From Sphaerotilus sulfidivorans (GTDB lineage Bacteria; Pseudomonadota; Gammaproteobacteria; Burkholderiales; Burkholderiaceae_C): 64,000 bases of DNA. The notes under the pieces were generated by a model. That model had not been told where the DNA came from, did no database searches, and worked only from the letters and a program-made list of their open reading frames with translations. The stretch spans positions 1 to 64,000 of the forward strand of contig NZ_JACCPY010000008.1 of NCBI RefSeq assembly GCF_013426975.1. The letters run 5' to 3'. Positions 50,519 to 59,740 of this stretch are shown piece after piece. A program made the position numbers and the translations under genes. Within the stretch, counting starts at the first letter, position 1. Each line of letters opens with the position of its first letter.

Positions 50519-51561
50519 CGCCCCGTTCCCGGCCAGAGCGCCAGGGCGTCGAGCGCGGCGCGCCGCTGCGCCGCGCCGCTGCCCGGGCCGATGTGCAGCG
50601 CGCCGAGCACCAGCTCCCAGCGGCGCTGCTGCAGCTCGGCCTCCAGCACCCAGGCGCAGAGCCGGCGCAGCCGGGCTTCGTCGTCGAGGCCGGCCAGCTG
50701 CGCCGCCTCCAGCCGCAGCTCGCGGCCCGGCTCGGGCCGCGGCGGCGGGTCGCGCACCAGCAGCGTGCCGCCGCCGGCCAGGCTGCGCGCCGACTGCTTC
50801 CACAGCACCTGCGAGGGCCGGTCGCCGCGTCGCCAGGCGCGCATGCCGCTCTCGCCGTCCTCCGCGCCGGGCCGGGCCAGACGGCGCGGACCGGGATCGC
50901 CGGGATCGAGCGGCTCGGGCAGCGGCGGCGCATCCGGCTCGGGCGCTGGCCAGACCAGCGGCTCGCGCGCGATGCGCCACACCGCCCAGGCGCGGAACAG
51001 GCCCAGCGGAAAGCGGCTTTCGATCTCCAGCGGCGGCAGTGTCTGCGCGCCGCGCCGCGGGGTCGGGCGTTCGAGCCGCACGGTGACCGAGCCACCCTCG
51101 GGCACACCGGTGCTGCGCGGGGCCACTGCGTCGGTGCCGGTTTCGGTGCCGGCCGGCTCGCGCCAGCGCAGCAGGATGCCGTGGCGGCCGAAGCGCCATG
51201 GCCGGCGGGCGGGGTGGCGGTCGTCCAGGCGGATCTGCAGCTCCAGGCGCTCGCCGGCGAAGACCGGCTCGGCGCTCACCAGCTCCAGCTCCAGCCCGCG
51301 CAGCGCCGCATGGGTGGCATGCAGCGCGACCAGCCCGGCGCTGGCCAGCGAGAAGGTCAGCAGATGGCCGAGATTGAGCTGGTAGTTGATCGAGGCCAGC
51401 AGCAGCGCCAGCAGCAGCAGCGCGAACAGCCAGCCCGAGGCGGTCGGCAGGATGTAGAGATTGCGCTGGGTGAGCGCCAGCCGGTCGGTGCGTGGCTGGC
51501 GGGCCTCGCGCCAGTCGTGCACCCGTCGCTGGAGCGTCGCGCCGATGCGGCCAGGGCGCAT
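50515..51561 (-). CDS. DUF58 domain membrane protein
   Basis: A 348-residue protein with two N-terminal membrane helices (about 38-58 and 65-85) and a DUF58/von Willebrand-like segment (about 215-300). The GMRAWRRGDRPSQVLWKQSAR stretch resembles the usual DUF58 motif around YxxGDxxRxIxW. Proteins of this type work with MoxR ATPases, probably in complex assembly or envelope upkeep. It lies one base after moxR and overlaps the TgpA-like gene by four bases. Confidence 0.88.
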   Translation of the reverse strand: MRPGRIGATLQRRVHDWREARQPRTDRLALTQRNLYILPTASGWLFALLLLALLLASINYQLNLGHLLTFSLASAGLVALHATHAALRGLELELVSAEPVFAGERLELQIRLDDRHPARRPWRFGRHGILLRWREPAGTETGTDAVAPRSTGVPEGGSVTVRLERPTPRRGAQTLPPLEIESRFPLGLFRAWAVWRIAREPLVWPAPEPDAPPLPEPLDPGDPGPRRLARPGAEDGESGMRAWRRGDRPSQVLWKQSARSLAGGGTLLVRDPPPRPEPGRELRLEAAQLAGLDDEARLRRLCAWVLEAELQQRRWELVLGALHIGPGSGAAQRRAALDALALWPGTGR

Positions 51562-51562
51562 G

Positions 51563-52522
51563 TCAGACCAGCCCGACCGCCTCGATCATCGCCTGCACCT
51601 GCGCGGCACGGCTGCGTCCGGCGCCGGGCCGGGGCTGCAGCCGATGTGCCAGCACCGGCACCGCCAGCGCCTGCAGGTCTTCCGGGATCACATGGTCGCG
51701 CCTGGCCAGCAGTGCGCGTGCCCGCGCCGCGCGCAGCAGCCCCAGCGCCGCGCGCGGCGACAGGCCCTGCACGAACCAGCGCCCGTCGCGGGTCGCGGCG
51801 ATCAGCGCCTGCAGGTAGTCGAGCAAGGCCGGTGCCGCATGCACCTGCTGCACCGCCGCCTGCGCGGCCTGCAGCTCGGCCGCACCCATCACCGCCGCGA
51901 GCTCGCGCACCGCGGCGCGGCGGTCATGGCCCTCGAGCAGCGCACGCTCCGAGGCCGGATCGGGATAGCCCAGCGTCAGGCACATCAGGAAGCGGTCGAG
52001 CTGGCTCTCCGGCAGCGCATGGGTGCCGATCTGCTCGGCCGGATTCTGGGTGGCGATGACGAAGAAGGGCGCGGGCAGGCGCAGCGTCTCGCCGTCGACG
52101 CTGACCTGATGCTCCTCCATCGCCTCCAGCAGCGCGCTCTGGGTGCGCGGCCCGGCCCGGTTGATCTCGTCGGCCAGCAGCACCTGGGTGAAGACCGGGC
52201 CTTGATGGAAGACAAAGCTCTCGCGGTTTCGCTCGTAGACACTGACTCCGATCAGGTCGCTGGGCGTGAGGTCGGCGGTGAACTGCACCCGGGCGAAGCG
52301 CAGTCCGAGCGCGGCGGCCAGGGCGTGCGCCAGCGTGGTCTTGCCGACGCCGGGCACGTCCTCGATCAGCAGGTGGCCCCCGGCGAGAAGACAGGCGACA
52401 CTGTCGAGGATCTGGACCGGCTTGCCGACCACCACCGATCCGATCTGTCCGAGCAGGCGCTCGAGCAGCCGGGACAGGACGGCCGGCTGCGTCAGCTGCA
52501 TGTGATGTGGGCTTGTCATCAT
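51563..52522 (-). CDS. MoxR-family AAA+ ATPase
   Basis: A 319-residue AAA+ ATPase: Walker A in EDVPGVGKTTLA, Walker B in VLLADEINRAGPRTQSALLEAMEE, and the sensor region FVIATQNPAEQIGTHALPESQLDRFLM. MoxR proteins act like chaperones on partner von Willebrand proteins, here the DUF58 protein. Three ATG codons at 52519, 52522 and 52531 are equally open as starts and none has a strong ribosome site. Confidence 0.93.
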   Translation of the reverse strand: MMTSPHHMQLTQPAVLSRLLERLLGQIGSVVVGKPVQILDSVACLLAGGHLLIEDVPGVGKTTLAHALAAALGLRFARVQFTADLTPSDLIGVSVYERNRESFVFHQGPVFTQVLLADEINRAGPRTQSALLEAMEEHQVSVDGETLRLPAPFFVIATQNPAEQIGTHALPESQLDRFLMCLTLGYPDPASERALLEGHDRRAAVRELAAVMGAAELQAAQAAVQQVHAAPALLDYLQALIAATRDGRWFVQGLSPRAALGLLRAARARALLARRDHVIPEDLQALAVPVLAHRLQPRPGAGRSRAAQVQAMIEAVGLV

Positions 52523-52591
52523 CAACACCATACCTGAAGCGAGAGGGACAACGCAGTGCGGACAGCCGTCGCACTGACGCGAACACAGACC

Positions 52592-53530
52592 ATGAGCACC
52601 GCCTTCTACACGCATACCGACTGTCGCGGCCATGACATGGGCCCGGGACACCCCGAATGTCCGCAGCGCCTCGACGCGATCGAGGACCATCTGCTGGCCA
52701 CCGGCCTGGACATCGCGCTGCACCGCCCCGACGAGGTGCCGCTGGCGCGCCACGAAGACCTGATGCTGGCGCACAGCGAGCGCTATCTGGTCGAGCTCGA
52801 CGAGTTCCTGCGCCAGGCGGCCGAGACCGGCGAGCACCGCGCGCTCGATCCCGACACCAGCGTCTGCCCGGCCACCCGCCAGGCGATGCTGCGTTCGGTG
52901 GGCGCGGCGATCGCCGCCACCGACGCGGTCATCGACGGCACCTATGCCAACGCCTTCTGCGCGATCCGCCCGCCCGGCCACCATGCGACCCGCTCGGAGG
53001 CGATGGGCTTCTGCTTCTACAACAACATCGCGATCGCGGCGCGCCATGCGCTGGACATGCGCGGTCTGGAGCGGGTGGCGATCATCGACTTCGATGTGCA
53101 CCACGGCAACGGCACCGAGGACATCGTCGCCGGCGACGATCGCATCCTGATGGCGAGCTTCTTCCAGGACCAGATCTACCCCTACAGCGGCGGCGTGCCG
53201 ATGGGCGACAACATGGTCAACGTGCCGGTGCCGGCCTACACCCGCGGCATGGAGGTGCGCGAGCTGATCGACCTGCACTGGATGCCGCGGCTGGAGGCCT
53301 TCCGGCCGCAGATGATCTTCATCTCCGCCGGCTTCGACGCCCACCGCGAGGACGATCTGGGCCAGCTCGGCCTGGTCGAGGCCGACTACGCCTGGATCAC
53401 CCAGCGCCTGGTCGATCTGGCTGAGCGCCATGCCAAGGGGCGCATCGTCTCCTGCCTGGAAGGCGGCTATGTGCTGAGTTCGCTGGCGCGCAGCGTCGCG
53501 GCGCATCTGCGGGTGCTGGCCGGGGTCTGA
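52592..53530 (+). CDS. Histone-deacetylase-family amidohydrolase
   Basis: A 312-residue zinc enzyme of the class II HDAC/acetylpolyamine amidohydrolase type. The catalytic His pair is His130-His131 in RPPGHHATRSEAMGFCFYNN. Zinc ligands are Asp168 and His170 (IDFDVHHGNG) and Asp249 (SAGFDAHRED). The late tyrosine is in EGGYVLSSL. All catalytic residues are present. Bacterial members deacetylate acetylated amines or proteins; the real substrate is unknown. The ATG at 52592 is preferred to the GTG at 52556. Confidence 0.93.
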   Translation: MSTAFYTHTDCRGHDMGPGHPECPQRLDAIEDHLLATGLDIALHRPDEVPLARHEDLMLAHSERYLVELDEFLRQAAETGEHRALDPDTSVCPATRQAMLRSVGAAIAATDAVIDGTYANAFCAIRPPGHHATRSEAMGFCFYNNIAIAARHALDMRGLERVAIIDFDVHHGNGTEDIVAGDDRILMASFFQDQIYPYSGGVPMGDNMVNVPVPAYTRGMEVRELIDLHWMPRLEAFRPQMIFISAGFDAHREDDLGQLGLVEADYAWITQRLVDLAERHAKGRIVSCLEGGYVLSSLARSVAAHLRVLAGV

Positions 53531-53542
53531 GTGGTGCGTGGG

Positions 53543-53597
53543 CCCTCGCCTTCGCGAGGGTGACGGGGGGGCTTCGTCATGCCCGCGCAGGCGGGCA
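53543..53597. repeat. REP-like double palindrome between convergent genes
   Basis: Two 7-bp stems with 4-base loops lie close together: CCCTCGC-CTTC-GCGAGGG (53543-53560) and TGCCCGC-GCAG-GCGGGCA (53580-53597). They are joined by a spacer containing CGTCAT. This looks like the dispersed palindromic elements common in Burkholderiales and Xanthomonadales genomes. It sits in the gap between the HDAC gene and the TonB-like gene. Confidence 0.65.
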
Positions 53598-53637
53598 CCC
53601 ACGCAGCCGCCACCGTTCCTGCATCCAGGCGGGCCGC

Positions 53638-54345
53638 TCAGTCGTCCCGGAACTCCACCTCGATCCGCAGCCGGCTGCGCACCGCACGGCCGCCAAGCTC
53701 GCCCGGCGCGAACAGGCTGGCCAGGAAGGCCTGGCGGGCGCTGTCCTCCAGCACCGGCGGCAGCGCGCCGCCGCCTGGCGCGTGCGGATCCGGCTCCAGC
53801 CGCACCCGGCTGACTCGGCCGTCGTGCTCGATGAACAGCGTCAGCGCGGCGCGGAAATGTCCCGGCGGGGCGAGATCCGGGTAGGGCAGATCGATCGCTG
53901 CGACCGCATGTGCGCGCCGGTCGAGCTGATCGGGCGCGAGGTAGGTGCTGTCGTCGTCCGGTTCGGTCTCGCCGGGCGACGGCATGGGCTCGACCGCCGC
54001 CTGAGGCTGGCCGGCCCCGGGCGGGGGCAGCGGCTGCGGTACCGGATCAGGAAGCGGATCAGGAGCCGCCTCAGGAGCCGCATCAGGTGCTGGCTCCGGC
54101 ATCGAAGGCGGCCTGTCGCGTGCAGTGCGCTCGGATCGGGCCGGCGTCGTGGCGGGCGCCGGGGCCGGGGCGGTCGGCGCGGCCGCGAGACGCACGCTCA
54201 GCCCGCCAGCCGTCCGGGCCGTCGCAGCAGCGCCTGACGTCGCCGGCTCGCCGCCACGCGCGAGCGCGGCCGCCAGCAGCGCCGCATGCAGCAGCAGCGA
54301 GACCGGCAGCCAGGTGCCGGCCCGGCTCAGTTCAGCTCCCGCCAT
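53638..54345 (-). CDS. TonB-like protein with proline-rich spacer
   Basis: A 235-residue protein with an N-terminal membrane helix (about 12-30), a long Pro/Ala/Glu/Asp-rich periplasmic spacer (about 50-135), and a C-terminal domain (about 150-235) resembling TonB/TolA ends, with RAALTLFIEHDGRVSRVRLE. It starts inside the 3' end of pilY1 (19-base overlap), so it is expressed with the pilin operon. A REP-like repeat follows. No exbB, exbD or receptor gene is nearby; it may be an orphan TonB or have a role linked to pili. Confidence 0.75.
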   Translation of the reverse strand: MAGAELSRAGTWLPVSLLLHAALLAAALARGGEPATSGAAATARTAGGLSVRLAAAPTAPAPAPATTPARSERTARDRPPSMPEPAPDAAPEAAPDPLPDPVPQPLPPPGAGQPQAAVEPMPSPGETEPDDDSTYLAPDQLDRRAHAVAAIDLPYPDLAPPGHFRAALTLFIEHDGRVSRVRLEPDPHAPGGGALPPVLEDSARQAFLASLFAPGELGGRAVRSRLRIEVEFRDD

Positions 54346-57300
54346 GCGGTGCGGCGCACCCGGTTGGACTTGGTGGTGACACCGGCGCTGGAGGCAGCCA
54401 GCGACAGGCTCTGGTCGCGCGCAGTGGCCACCACGCTGATGTTGCCCTTGCTGTCGACGGTTCGCCCGATGCCCACCAGCAGCGAGGAATAGCTGGTCGC
54501 TGCCAGCACCGAGCCCTTGCCGATGTCGAACTGGTAGAGCCAGGCGCTGCCGCCGCTGCTGCACGGGTCGCTGTTCGGGATCGACGAGGCATAGGCCAGC
54601 ACGCCCGAGCCCAGCGGCACGCCGTCGAGCACCACCCGCTCGCCGCTGCTCAGGCTCAGGTCGACGTACCAGCCGTTCTGCAGCGACCAGTCGACCGGAT
54701 TGACCGGATCGACCCGGCGGGTGCCGGTGCTGGTGACCAGCGTCTGCTGCACCAGGTTCGCGTCCCTGTGGCGCAGCGCGACCTGGGTGTCGCCGCTGCC
54801 ACCGATGCCGGTGGCCTGCAGTGTGTCCTTGATGGCGTAGATGCTCTGCACGCCGGTGCTGGCGAGATCGCCGATGTTGGTCAGGCGGCCGGTGCCGAAG
54901 CTGATGATCGCGGTGGCCACGCCGTTGGTGGTGGTCTCGGTCAGCAGCGGCATGCCGACGATCGGCTGGGGCGTGCCATTGGCGTCGAGCGCGCGGCCCA
55001 GCCGCACCGCCTCGGTGCCCGAGGGCGCGACCCGGTCGTCCGCATCGAAGCGCCACAGGCTGCCCTGCATGTCGCCGGCGTAGTAGCGCAGCGCGGTGTT
55101 GTCGGTCTCGCTGGCGACCCAGGCATTCAGGCGGCCGAGATTGTTCGGCGCGGTGGCGTTGCCGGCCGGGGTGGCTACCCTTTGCAGCAGCCGGCCGTCG
55201 ACCGCATCGAGCACGAAGAGGCGCCCGATGCCGTCGCCGACATTGTTGAGGCCGGAGGTGAAGGCCACCACCCAGCGTCCGGCCGCGTTCTTGGTGATGA
55301 CCGGATTGCCGAAGGTCAGACCGAGATTGCCGTCGGTGAACTCCCACAGCAGCTGCGGCTGCAGCGGCGAGGTGATGTCCAGCGCGTAGTAGTAGCGCCC
55401 GCCCGCGCCCATGCCGCCGACCAGGATCGTGCGCCACTGCTTCGTGGTGCTGTCGTACACATCGCCGATCACCGGGGTGGCGTCGAGCAGGTTGCGGTGG
55501 TTGGCCTCGTAGGTGGTGTCGGCCAGGCGCCACATCGACTCGCCATTGATCACGCCGCGCGGCACGAAGGCCCAGGCCTCCTCGCCGCCGGTGCTGTCGG
55601 TGGTGCTCTCGCCGACGCGGAAGGCATGCAGCATGCCGTCGTTGGCCGCGGCATAGATCATCTTCAGCCGGCTTGCCTGCGCGGTGGCAAAGGCGCTGTA
55701 GCCGGCGTCCGCATACTTGAACGGCGCCTTGGCCAGATAGACCGGCGAGCTGTTGACGAAGTCGCCCAGCAGCGAGCTGCGGGTGCGGAAGACCTGGTTC
55801 TCGGTGATCTTCTGGCTCATGTAGAGCGAGGTGTCGCCGCGCAGGTAGCTGACCAGGTTGGGGCCGTTGACCTTGGCCTTGGCCGCATCGCTGAGCATCG
55901 CGCACTGCGACAGGCTGCTCTTGGTCGCGGTGCAGGCGATGTCGAAGGAGCCTTGCAGGTTGGCGGCCTGCAGATTGGCGTAGGTGAAGTCCGCCAGCGT
56001 GCCGTCGGGCTTGCCGAACAGGATGCGGCGCGGCTCGGCGCGTGCATCGAGCTTCCTGCGTGCGCTCCAGATCTCCTTGCCCTCGGCGGTGTCGGGCGCG
56101 ATCAGCGCGCCGGTCAGCGGGTCGCTGGCGAAGCGGAAGGCGCGGATGTCGCCATACCAGCTCGGCGAGCTGCTGAAGCTGGGCAGGAAGATCCAGTCGT
56201 CGCCGGTCACCGGGGTCAGCGTGCTGGTGCCTGCGCCCGCGCCCGAGCCGCTGTCCTTGCTGATCTCGCTGATCATGGTGCTGATCGCGTCGGCCAGCGA
56301 GTCGGGATTGCTGGCCGAGAAGTACTGGCCGCGGCCGTTGACCGCCGCATGCCACAGGTCGTCGATGTGGGTGGCGTCGCCGTAGGCGCTGCTGTCCTTG
56401 GTGCCGGTCGGCACCGGCCACTGCTTGCGCCCGGCGACGATGTCGGCATAGTCGCCGCTGGTCTGCGTCAGGTAGTTGCGGTCGTAGGTCAGCGTGCCGC
56501 GCACGCCCAGGCCGACGGTGAAGGTGGTCAGGTGCTGGTGGGTGGCGCTGTCGCGCTCGGTGGCCGGCACGTTGTCCTTCATGTCCGGGCGCAGGTCCTC
56601 GTTCCAGAAGTGATAGGCGACATCGGCCAGCGAGTTGCTGTCGCCGCCGCCGCCGTTGCTGCCGGTGCTGTCCCGGTAGGGCGCGTCGAGCGCACCGTCC
56701 TGCTGGCCGACCAGGCCGCTGTTGTCCAACTTGAGCGGGCGGTAGTTGCCGGTCTCGTAGCCGGGTTCGGTCGGAATGCCGACGTTCCAGTAGCCGTCGG
56801 TCGACAGCAGCGCGTAGTTGCGCTGGCAGGAGTGCTGCACCGGGTCGGTGCTCTGGCCCGGATAGGTCTTGCCGAAGTAGCGGCCGACCTTGGACAGCGC
56901 CCCGCGCAGCGGGGTGTAGCCGTCGACCGTCTCGGCGCTGTAGAGCAGTCGGTAGAAGTCGCTGCGCTGCAGGCCGCTGCCCACGCCGCTGCGGTCGACG
57001 AAGTCGGCGACATTCAGGAAGCTGCTGCTGGTGACGCTGGCATCGCTCAGCAGCGTGATGCCGACACGGTAGTTCTCGCCGATGCTGCGGAAGGAGCGGC
57101 CCACCGCGCTGCGCATCGTCAGCTTGCGGCTGCGGTAGTAGGTGTACCAGTTGGCGTACTTCTGGCGCAGCGCCACCGCTTCGGCGCTGGTGTCGGCGGT
57201 GTTCAGCGTGACTTTGCGGAAGCGCCCGGAGGCCTCGGCCGCCGCCATCGTCTGCATGCACTCGCGATAGAAGACGGTGCTCTCGTTGGCCGCGCCGGAG

Positions 57301-57782
57301 CTGTAGTAGGTCCAGGACATCGCCGCCGGCGAGCCGGTGTAGGGCACGTAGACGTAGTAGAAGCTGTTGTTCAGGTTCGTCGGCAGGTTGGTGGTCGCCG
57401 TGCTGCCGCGAAAGCCGTCAGGCAGTGCCGCGGTGAAGCTGGCGTTCGGGTAGGCCGCGCCGGCGGCGTTGACCGGCGGGGCGTACTCCAGCGAGGGATC
57501 GAAGGCCACGCCGTTGCACTGCGCCGACCAGTAGCCGACCATGAATTCGCCGCGCTGCGTATCGCGGCTCCAATCCTTTGTCATGCCGACCTCGTCCGGC
57601 ATGAACTCGAAGTTCATCGAGCCGGAGTCGTCGAGAATGAACATGATGTTCGGCTTGACCTGGGTGCCTGCGGCGTTCAGCGGCCCCTGGGCGACGTCGA
57701 TCATCTGGGCCGGGGCCAGCGGTGCGGTCAGCGCCAGGGCTGCGGCCAGGACTGCGGGCGAAGAGGCGAGGGGGCGGGTCAT
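54327..57782 (-). CDS. pilY1: Type IV pilus tip-associated protein PilY1
   Basis: A 1151-residue secreted protein with a signal peptide (about 1-26). An N-terminal von Willebrand-like part has the metal-site motif DDSGS (residues 51-55), and the C-terminal half is a PilY1 beta-propeller, with VIGDVYDSTTKQWRTILVGG and ALRYYAGDMQGSLWRFDADD. PilY1 sits at the pilus tip and controls extension and adhesion, often with bound calcium. It is the sixth gene of the pilE-fimU-pilV-pilW-pilX-pilY1 order, 26 bases after pilX. Confidence 0.92.
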   Translation of the reverse strand: MTRPLASSPAVLAAALALTAPLAPAQMIDVAQGPLNAAGTQVKPNIMFILDDSGSMNFEFMPDEVGMTKDWSRDTQRGEFMVGYWSAQCNGVAFDPSLEYAPPVNAAGAAYPNASFTAALPDGFRGSTATTNLPTNLNNSFYYVYVPYTGSPAAMSWTYYSSGAANESTVFYRECMQTMAAAEASGRFRKVTLNTADTSAEAVALRQKYANWYTYYRSRKLTMRSAVGRSFRSIGENYRVGITLLSDASVTSSSFLNVADFVDRSGVGSGLQRSDFYRLLYSAETVDGYTPLRGALSKVGRYFGKTYPGQSTDPVQHSCQRNYALLSTDGYWNVGIPTEPGYETGNYRPLKLDNSGLVGQQDGALDAPYRDSTGSNGGGGDSNSLADVAYHFWNEDLRPDMKDNVPATERDSATHQHLTTFTVGLGVRGTLTYDRNYLTQTSGDYADIVAGRKQWPVPTGTKDSSAYGDATHIDDLWHAAVNGRGQYFSASNPDSLADAISTMISEISKDSGSGAGAGTSTLTPVTGDDWIFLPSFSSSPSWYGDIRAFRFASDPLTGALIAPDTAEGKEIWSARRKLDARAEPRRILFGKPDGTLADFTYANLQAANLQGSFDIACTATKSSLSQCAMLSDAAKAKVNGPNLVSYLRGDTSLYMSQKITENQVFRTRSSLLGDFVNSSPVYLAKAPFKYADAGYSAFATAQASRLKMIYAAANDGMLHAFRVGESTTDSTGGEEAWAFVPRGVINGESMWRLADTTYEANHRNLLDATPVIGDVYDSTTKQWRTILVGGMGAGGRYYYALDITSPLQPQLLWEFTDGNLGLTFGNPVITKNAAGRWVVAFTSGLNNVGDGIGRLFVLDAVDGRLLQRVATPAGNATAPNNLGRLNAWVASETDNTALRYYAGDMQGSLWRFDADDRVAPSGTEAVRLGRALDANGTPQPIVGMPLLTETTTNGVATAIISFGTGRLTNIGDLASTGVQSIYAIKDTLQATGIGGSGDTQVALRHRDANLVQQTLVTSTGTRRVDPVNPVDWSLQNGWYVDLSLSSGERVVLDGVPLGSGVLAYASSIPNSDPCSSGGSAWLYQFDIGKGSVLAATSYSSLLVGIGRTVDSKGNISVVATARDQSLSLAASSAGVTTKSNRVRRTAWRELN

Positions 57783-57808
57783 GGCGGCGGCTCCGTGGCG
57801 GCGTCGGG

Positions 57809-58492
57809 TCAGAAATGCACCAGCGTCTCGGTGAAGCTGACGGTGTCGCGCACGCCCTCGGTGCGCACGATGATGCGGTAGTACTCGGTCACGGTGCTGC
57901 TGCCCAGGCGGGTGCTGCTGGAGCTGGTGAGCTGGTTGCGCTCGCCCGAGACGGTGCTGCTGGCATTGGGCGGGCGCGGGCAGCGCACCTTGCCGTCGGT
58001 GCTGCTGCCGGCGGCCGAGCACAGCCGCACGATCAGGTAGCGCGAGCTCAGCCCGGCGGTCTCGTCGGTGATGGCTTCCTTCAGTGGCTTGACGCAGGCC
58101 TTGGGCGTCCGTCCGGGCTGGGAGCTGCAGTTGTCGAACTTCCAGTCGACGGCCACCCGATCGGCATCGGTGCGGGTCGAGGCCGGGTCGAGATCGGCGA
58201 TCGAGGCGGCGACATAGCCCGCGTCGACCAGGCTGGCATCCAGCCCGGTGGTGTCGGTCTTGATCTGCTGCTGCATCCAGCGGATGGCGGTCTGGGTGGC
58301 GCGGTCGGCCGCCAGCAGGGTGTCCTGCTTGAAGCCGAGATTGCCCAGGATGTTCAGTCCGGTGTCGACCGAGCGCACCAGCGCGACGGCCGCCAGCGAC
58401 AGCGCCACCACGGTGATCATCGCGAACACCAGCGAGGCGCCGCGGGCGGCACGGCGGCGGGGTCGACCGGAGGCAGGGCGTTTCATCGTCAT
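57809..58492 (-). CDS. pilX: Minor pilin PilX
   Basis: A 227-residue prepilin. A basic leader ends in Gly18, followed by ASLVFAMITVVALSLAAVALVRSVDTG without Glu at +5, as is normal for PilX. Cysteines in the C-terminal half could form disulfides. The ATG at 58492 has AGGA upstream. Part of the second minor pilin operon, between pilW and pilY1. Confidence 0.88.
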   Translation of the reverse strand: MTMKRPASGRPRRRAARGASLVFAMITVVALSLAAVALVRSVDTGLNILGNLGFKQDTLLAADRATQTAIRWMQQQIKTDTTGLDASLVDAGYVAASIADLDPASTRTDADRVAVDWKFDNCSSQPGRTPKACVKPLKEAITDETAGLSSRYLIVRLCSAAGSSTDGKVRCPRPPNASSTVSGERNQLTSSSSTRLGSSTVTEYYRIIVRTEGVRDTVSFTETLVHF

Positions 58493-58517
58493 CGCATGTC
58501 CTTGCGCTGCGCGGCGC

Positions 58518-59729
58518 TCACGAGGCGGCCTGCCACAGCATGTTGCGCAGCGGCACCACCGTCTCGTAGACCTTGTAGCGGTAGTTGCGCCACGGGTCGC
58601 CGACGACCCGGTCGACGCGCAGGGCCTCGGCGGTGCTGCCGTCCGGATGCCAGACCGGCAGGTCGGGCGTGACCACCTTGTCGCCGCTGCGGTCGGGCCG
58701 GCGCTCGTCCTGCACGCTGCGGGTGACCACCGCGACCCGCAGCGCGATGATCTGGCGCCAGCCGGCGGCGGTGGTCGGCGCGGTGGCGCTCCACTGGTCG
58801 ACGATGCGGTCGTTGCCGCTGCTGTCGATGCCGTAGACCGCCTGCAGCTGCACCACCTGGGGATGCAGGTCCTCGACGCTGTCCCGGGCGGTGCTGCTGC
58901 TGAAGGAGATCTGGCGCAGGTTCAGCGGCACCTGCGGGCGGCCGGCGCTGTCGCAGTCGTCGCCCAGGCCGCTGATGCAGTAGGTGCGCCGGGTCAGCGT
59001 GCCCAGGTTCAGCAGCAGGCTGCCGGTGGGATAGGCCACGCTGACGCCGGTGGTGCCCGGGAAGACCGGGGTGCTGCCGGCATCCGGGTTCCACGGGCCG
59101 CTGCTGTCGGCGGCATGGGCCAGCGAGGTGCTCTCCGCATCCGGAGTGGCGGTCAGATTGAAGATGCTGCACCAGCTGGTCTCGTCGCTGGCCAGCGGCC
59201 TGGGATCGGGCACCGTCGTCGGCACCGCCAGCATCAGGTGGCCCTGGCGCAGCCCCAGGCCGCTGCCGGTGCCGATGCCGAAGGCCTGGCCGTCGCGCGG
59301 ATGGTCGCTGACCACCCGCACCGGCACCGCGAAGTCGGCCGGCCGGCTCAGCAGCACCGCGATGCGGTCGGGCGCGCCGTCGCTGCCGTCGGTGATGACG
59401 GCCGGCGCCAGCACGAAGCGCAGCAGCTGGCCGGCAGCCATGCTGCTGTGGCGGGCGCGCACCGGGCAGCCGACCGCGCCGCCCTCGGCCAGGCCGTAGC
59501 CGCTGTCCTGCAGGTCGCGCTGGATGGCCATCAGCGACAGCGCGCCGCTGACCTGCGCATCCGAGCCGGAGGTGATGGTGCGCTTGCGGCCCTCGTACAG
59601 GATCGCGACCTGGCTGATCACCAGCACCGCGAGCAGGCCGATGACCATGCCGACCATCAGCTCGATCAGCGTCATGCCGCGCTGCCGCGCCTGCAGGCGG
59701 GCGATCGGAACAGGAAGGGTGGGTGTCAT
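58518..59729 (-). CDS. pilW: Minor pilin PilW
   Basis: A 403-residue prepilin with a leader ending in Gly18 and the helix MTLIELMVGMVIGLLAVLVISQV with Glu at +5. The downstream AIQRDLQDSGYGLAEGGAVGC stretch is a PilW-family mark. The start is the ATG at 59729. It lies 11 bases after pilV and 25 before pilX. Confidence 0.9.
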   Translation of the reverse strand: MTPTLPVPIARLQARQRGMTLIELMVGMVIGLLAVLVISQVAILYEGRKRTITSGSDAQVSGALSLMAIQRDLQDSGYGLAEGGAVGCPVRARHSSMAAGQLLRFVLAPAVITDGSDGAPDRIAVLLSRPADFAVPVRVVSDHPRDGQAFGIGTGSGLGLRQGHLMLAVPTTVPDPRPLASDETSWCSIFNLTATPDAESTSLAHAADSSGPWNPDAGSTPVFPGTTGVSVAYPTGSLLLNLGTLTRRTYCISGLGDDCDSAGRPQVPLNLRQISFSSSTARDSVEDLHPQVVQLQAVYGIDSSGNDRIVDQWSATAPTTAAGWRQIIALRVAVVTRSVQDERRPDRSGDKVVTPDLPVWHPDGSTAEALRVDRVVGDPWRNYRYKVYETVVPLRNMLWQAAS

Positions 59730-59740
59730 GGCGTCCTGGT

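Noticed and set aside
53910-57881. Open frame of 1323 codons antisense to pilY1
   Set aside because: It has no recognisable motif and its start lies within the TonB-like gene; pilY1 on the other strand has clear domain evidence.
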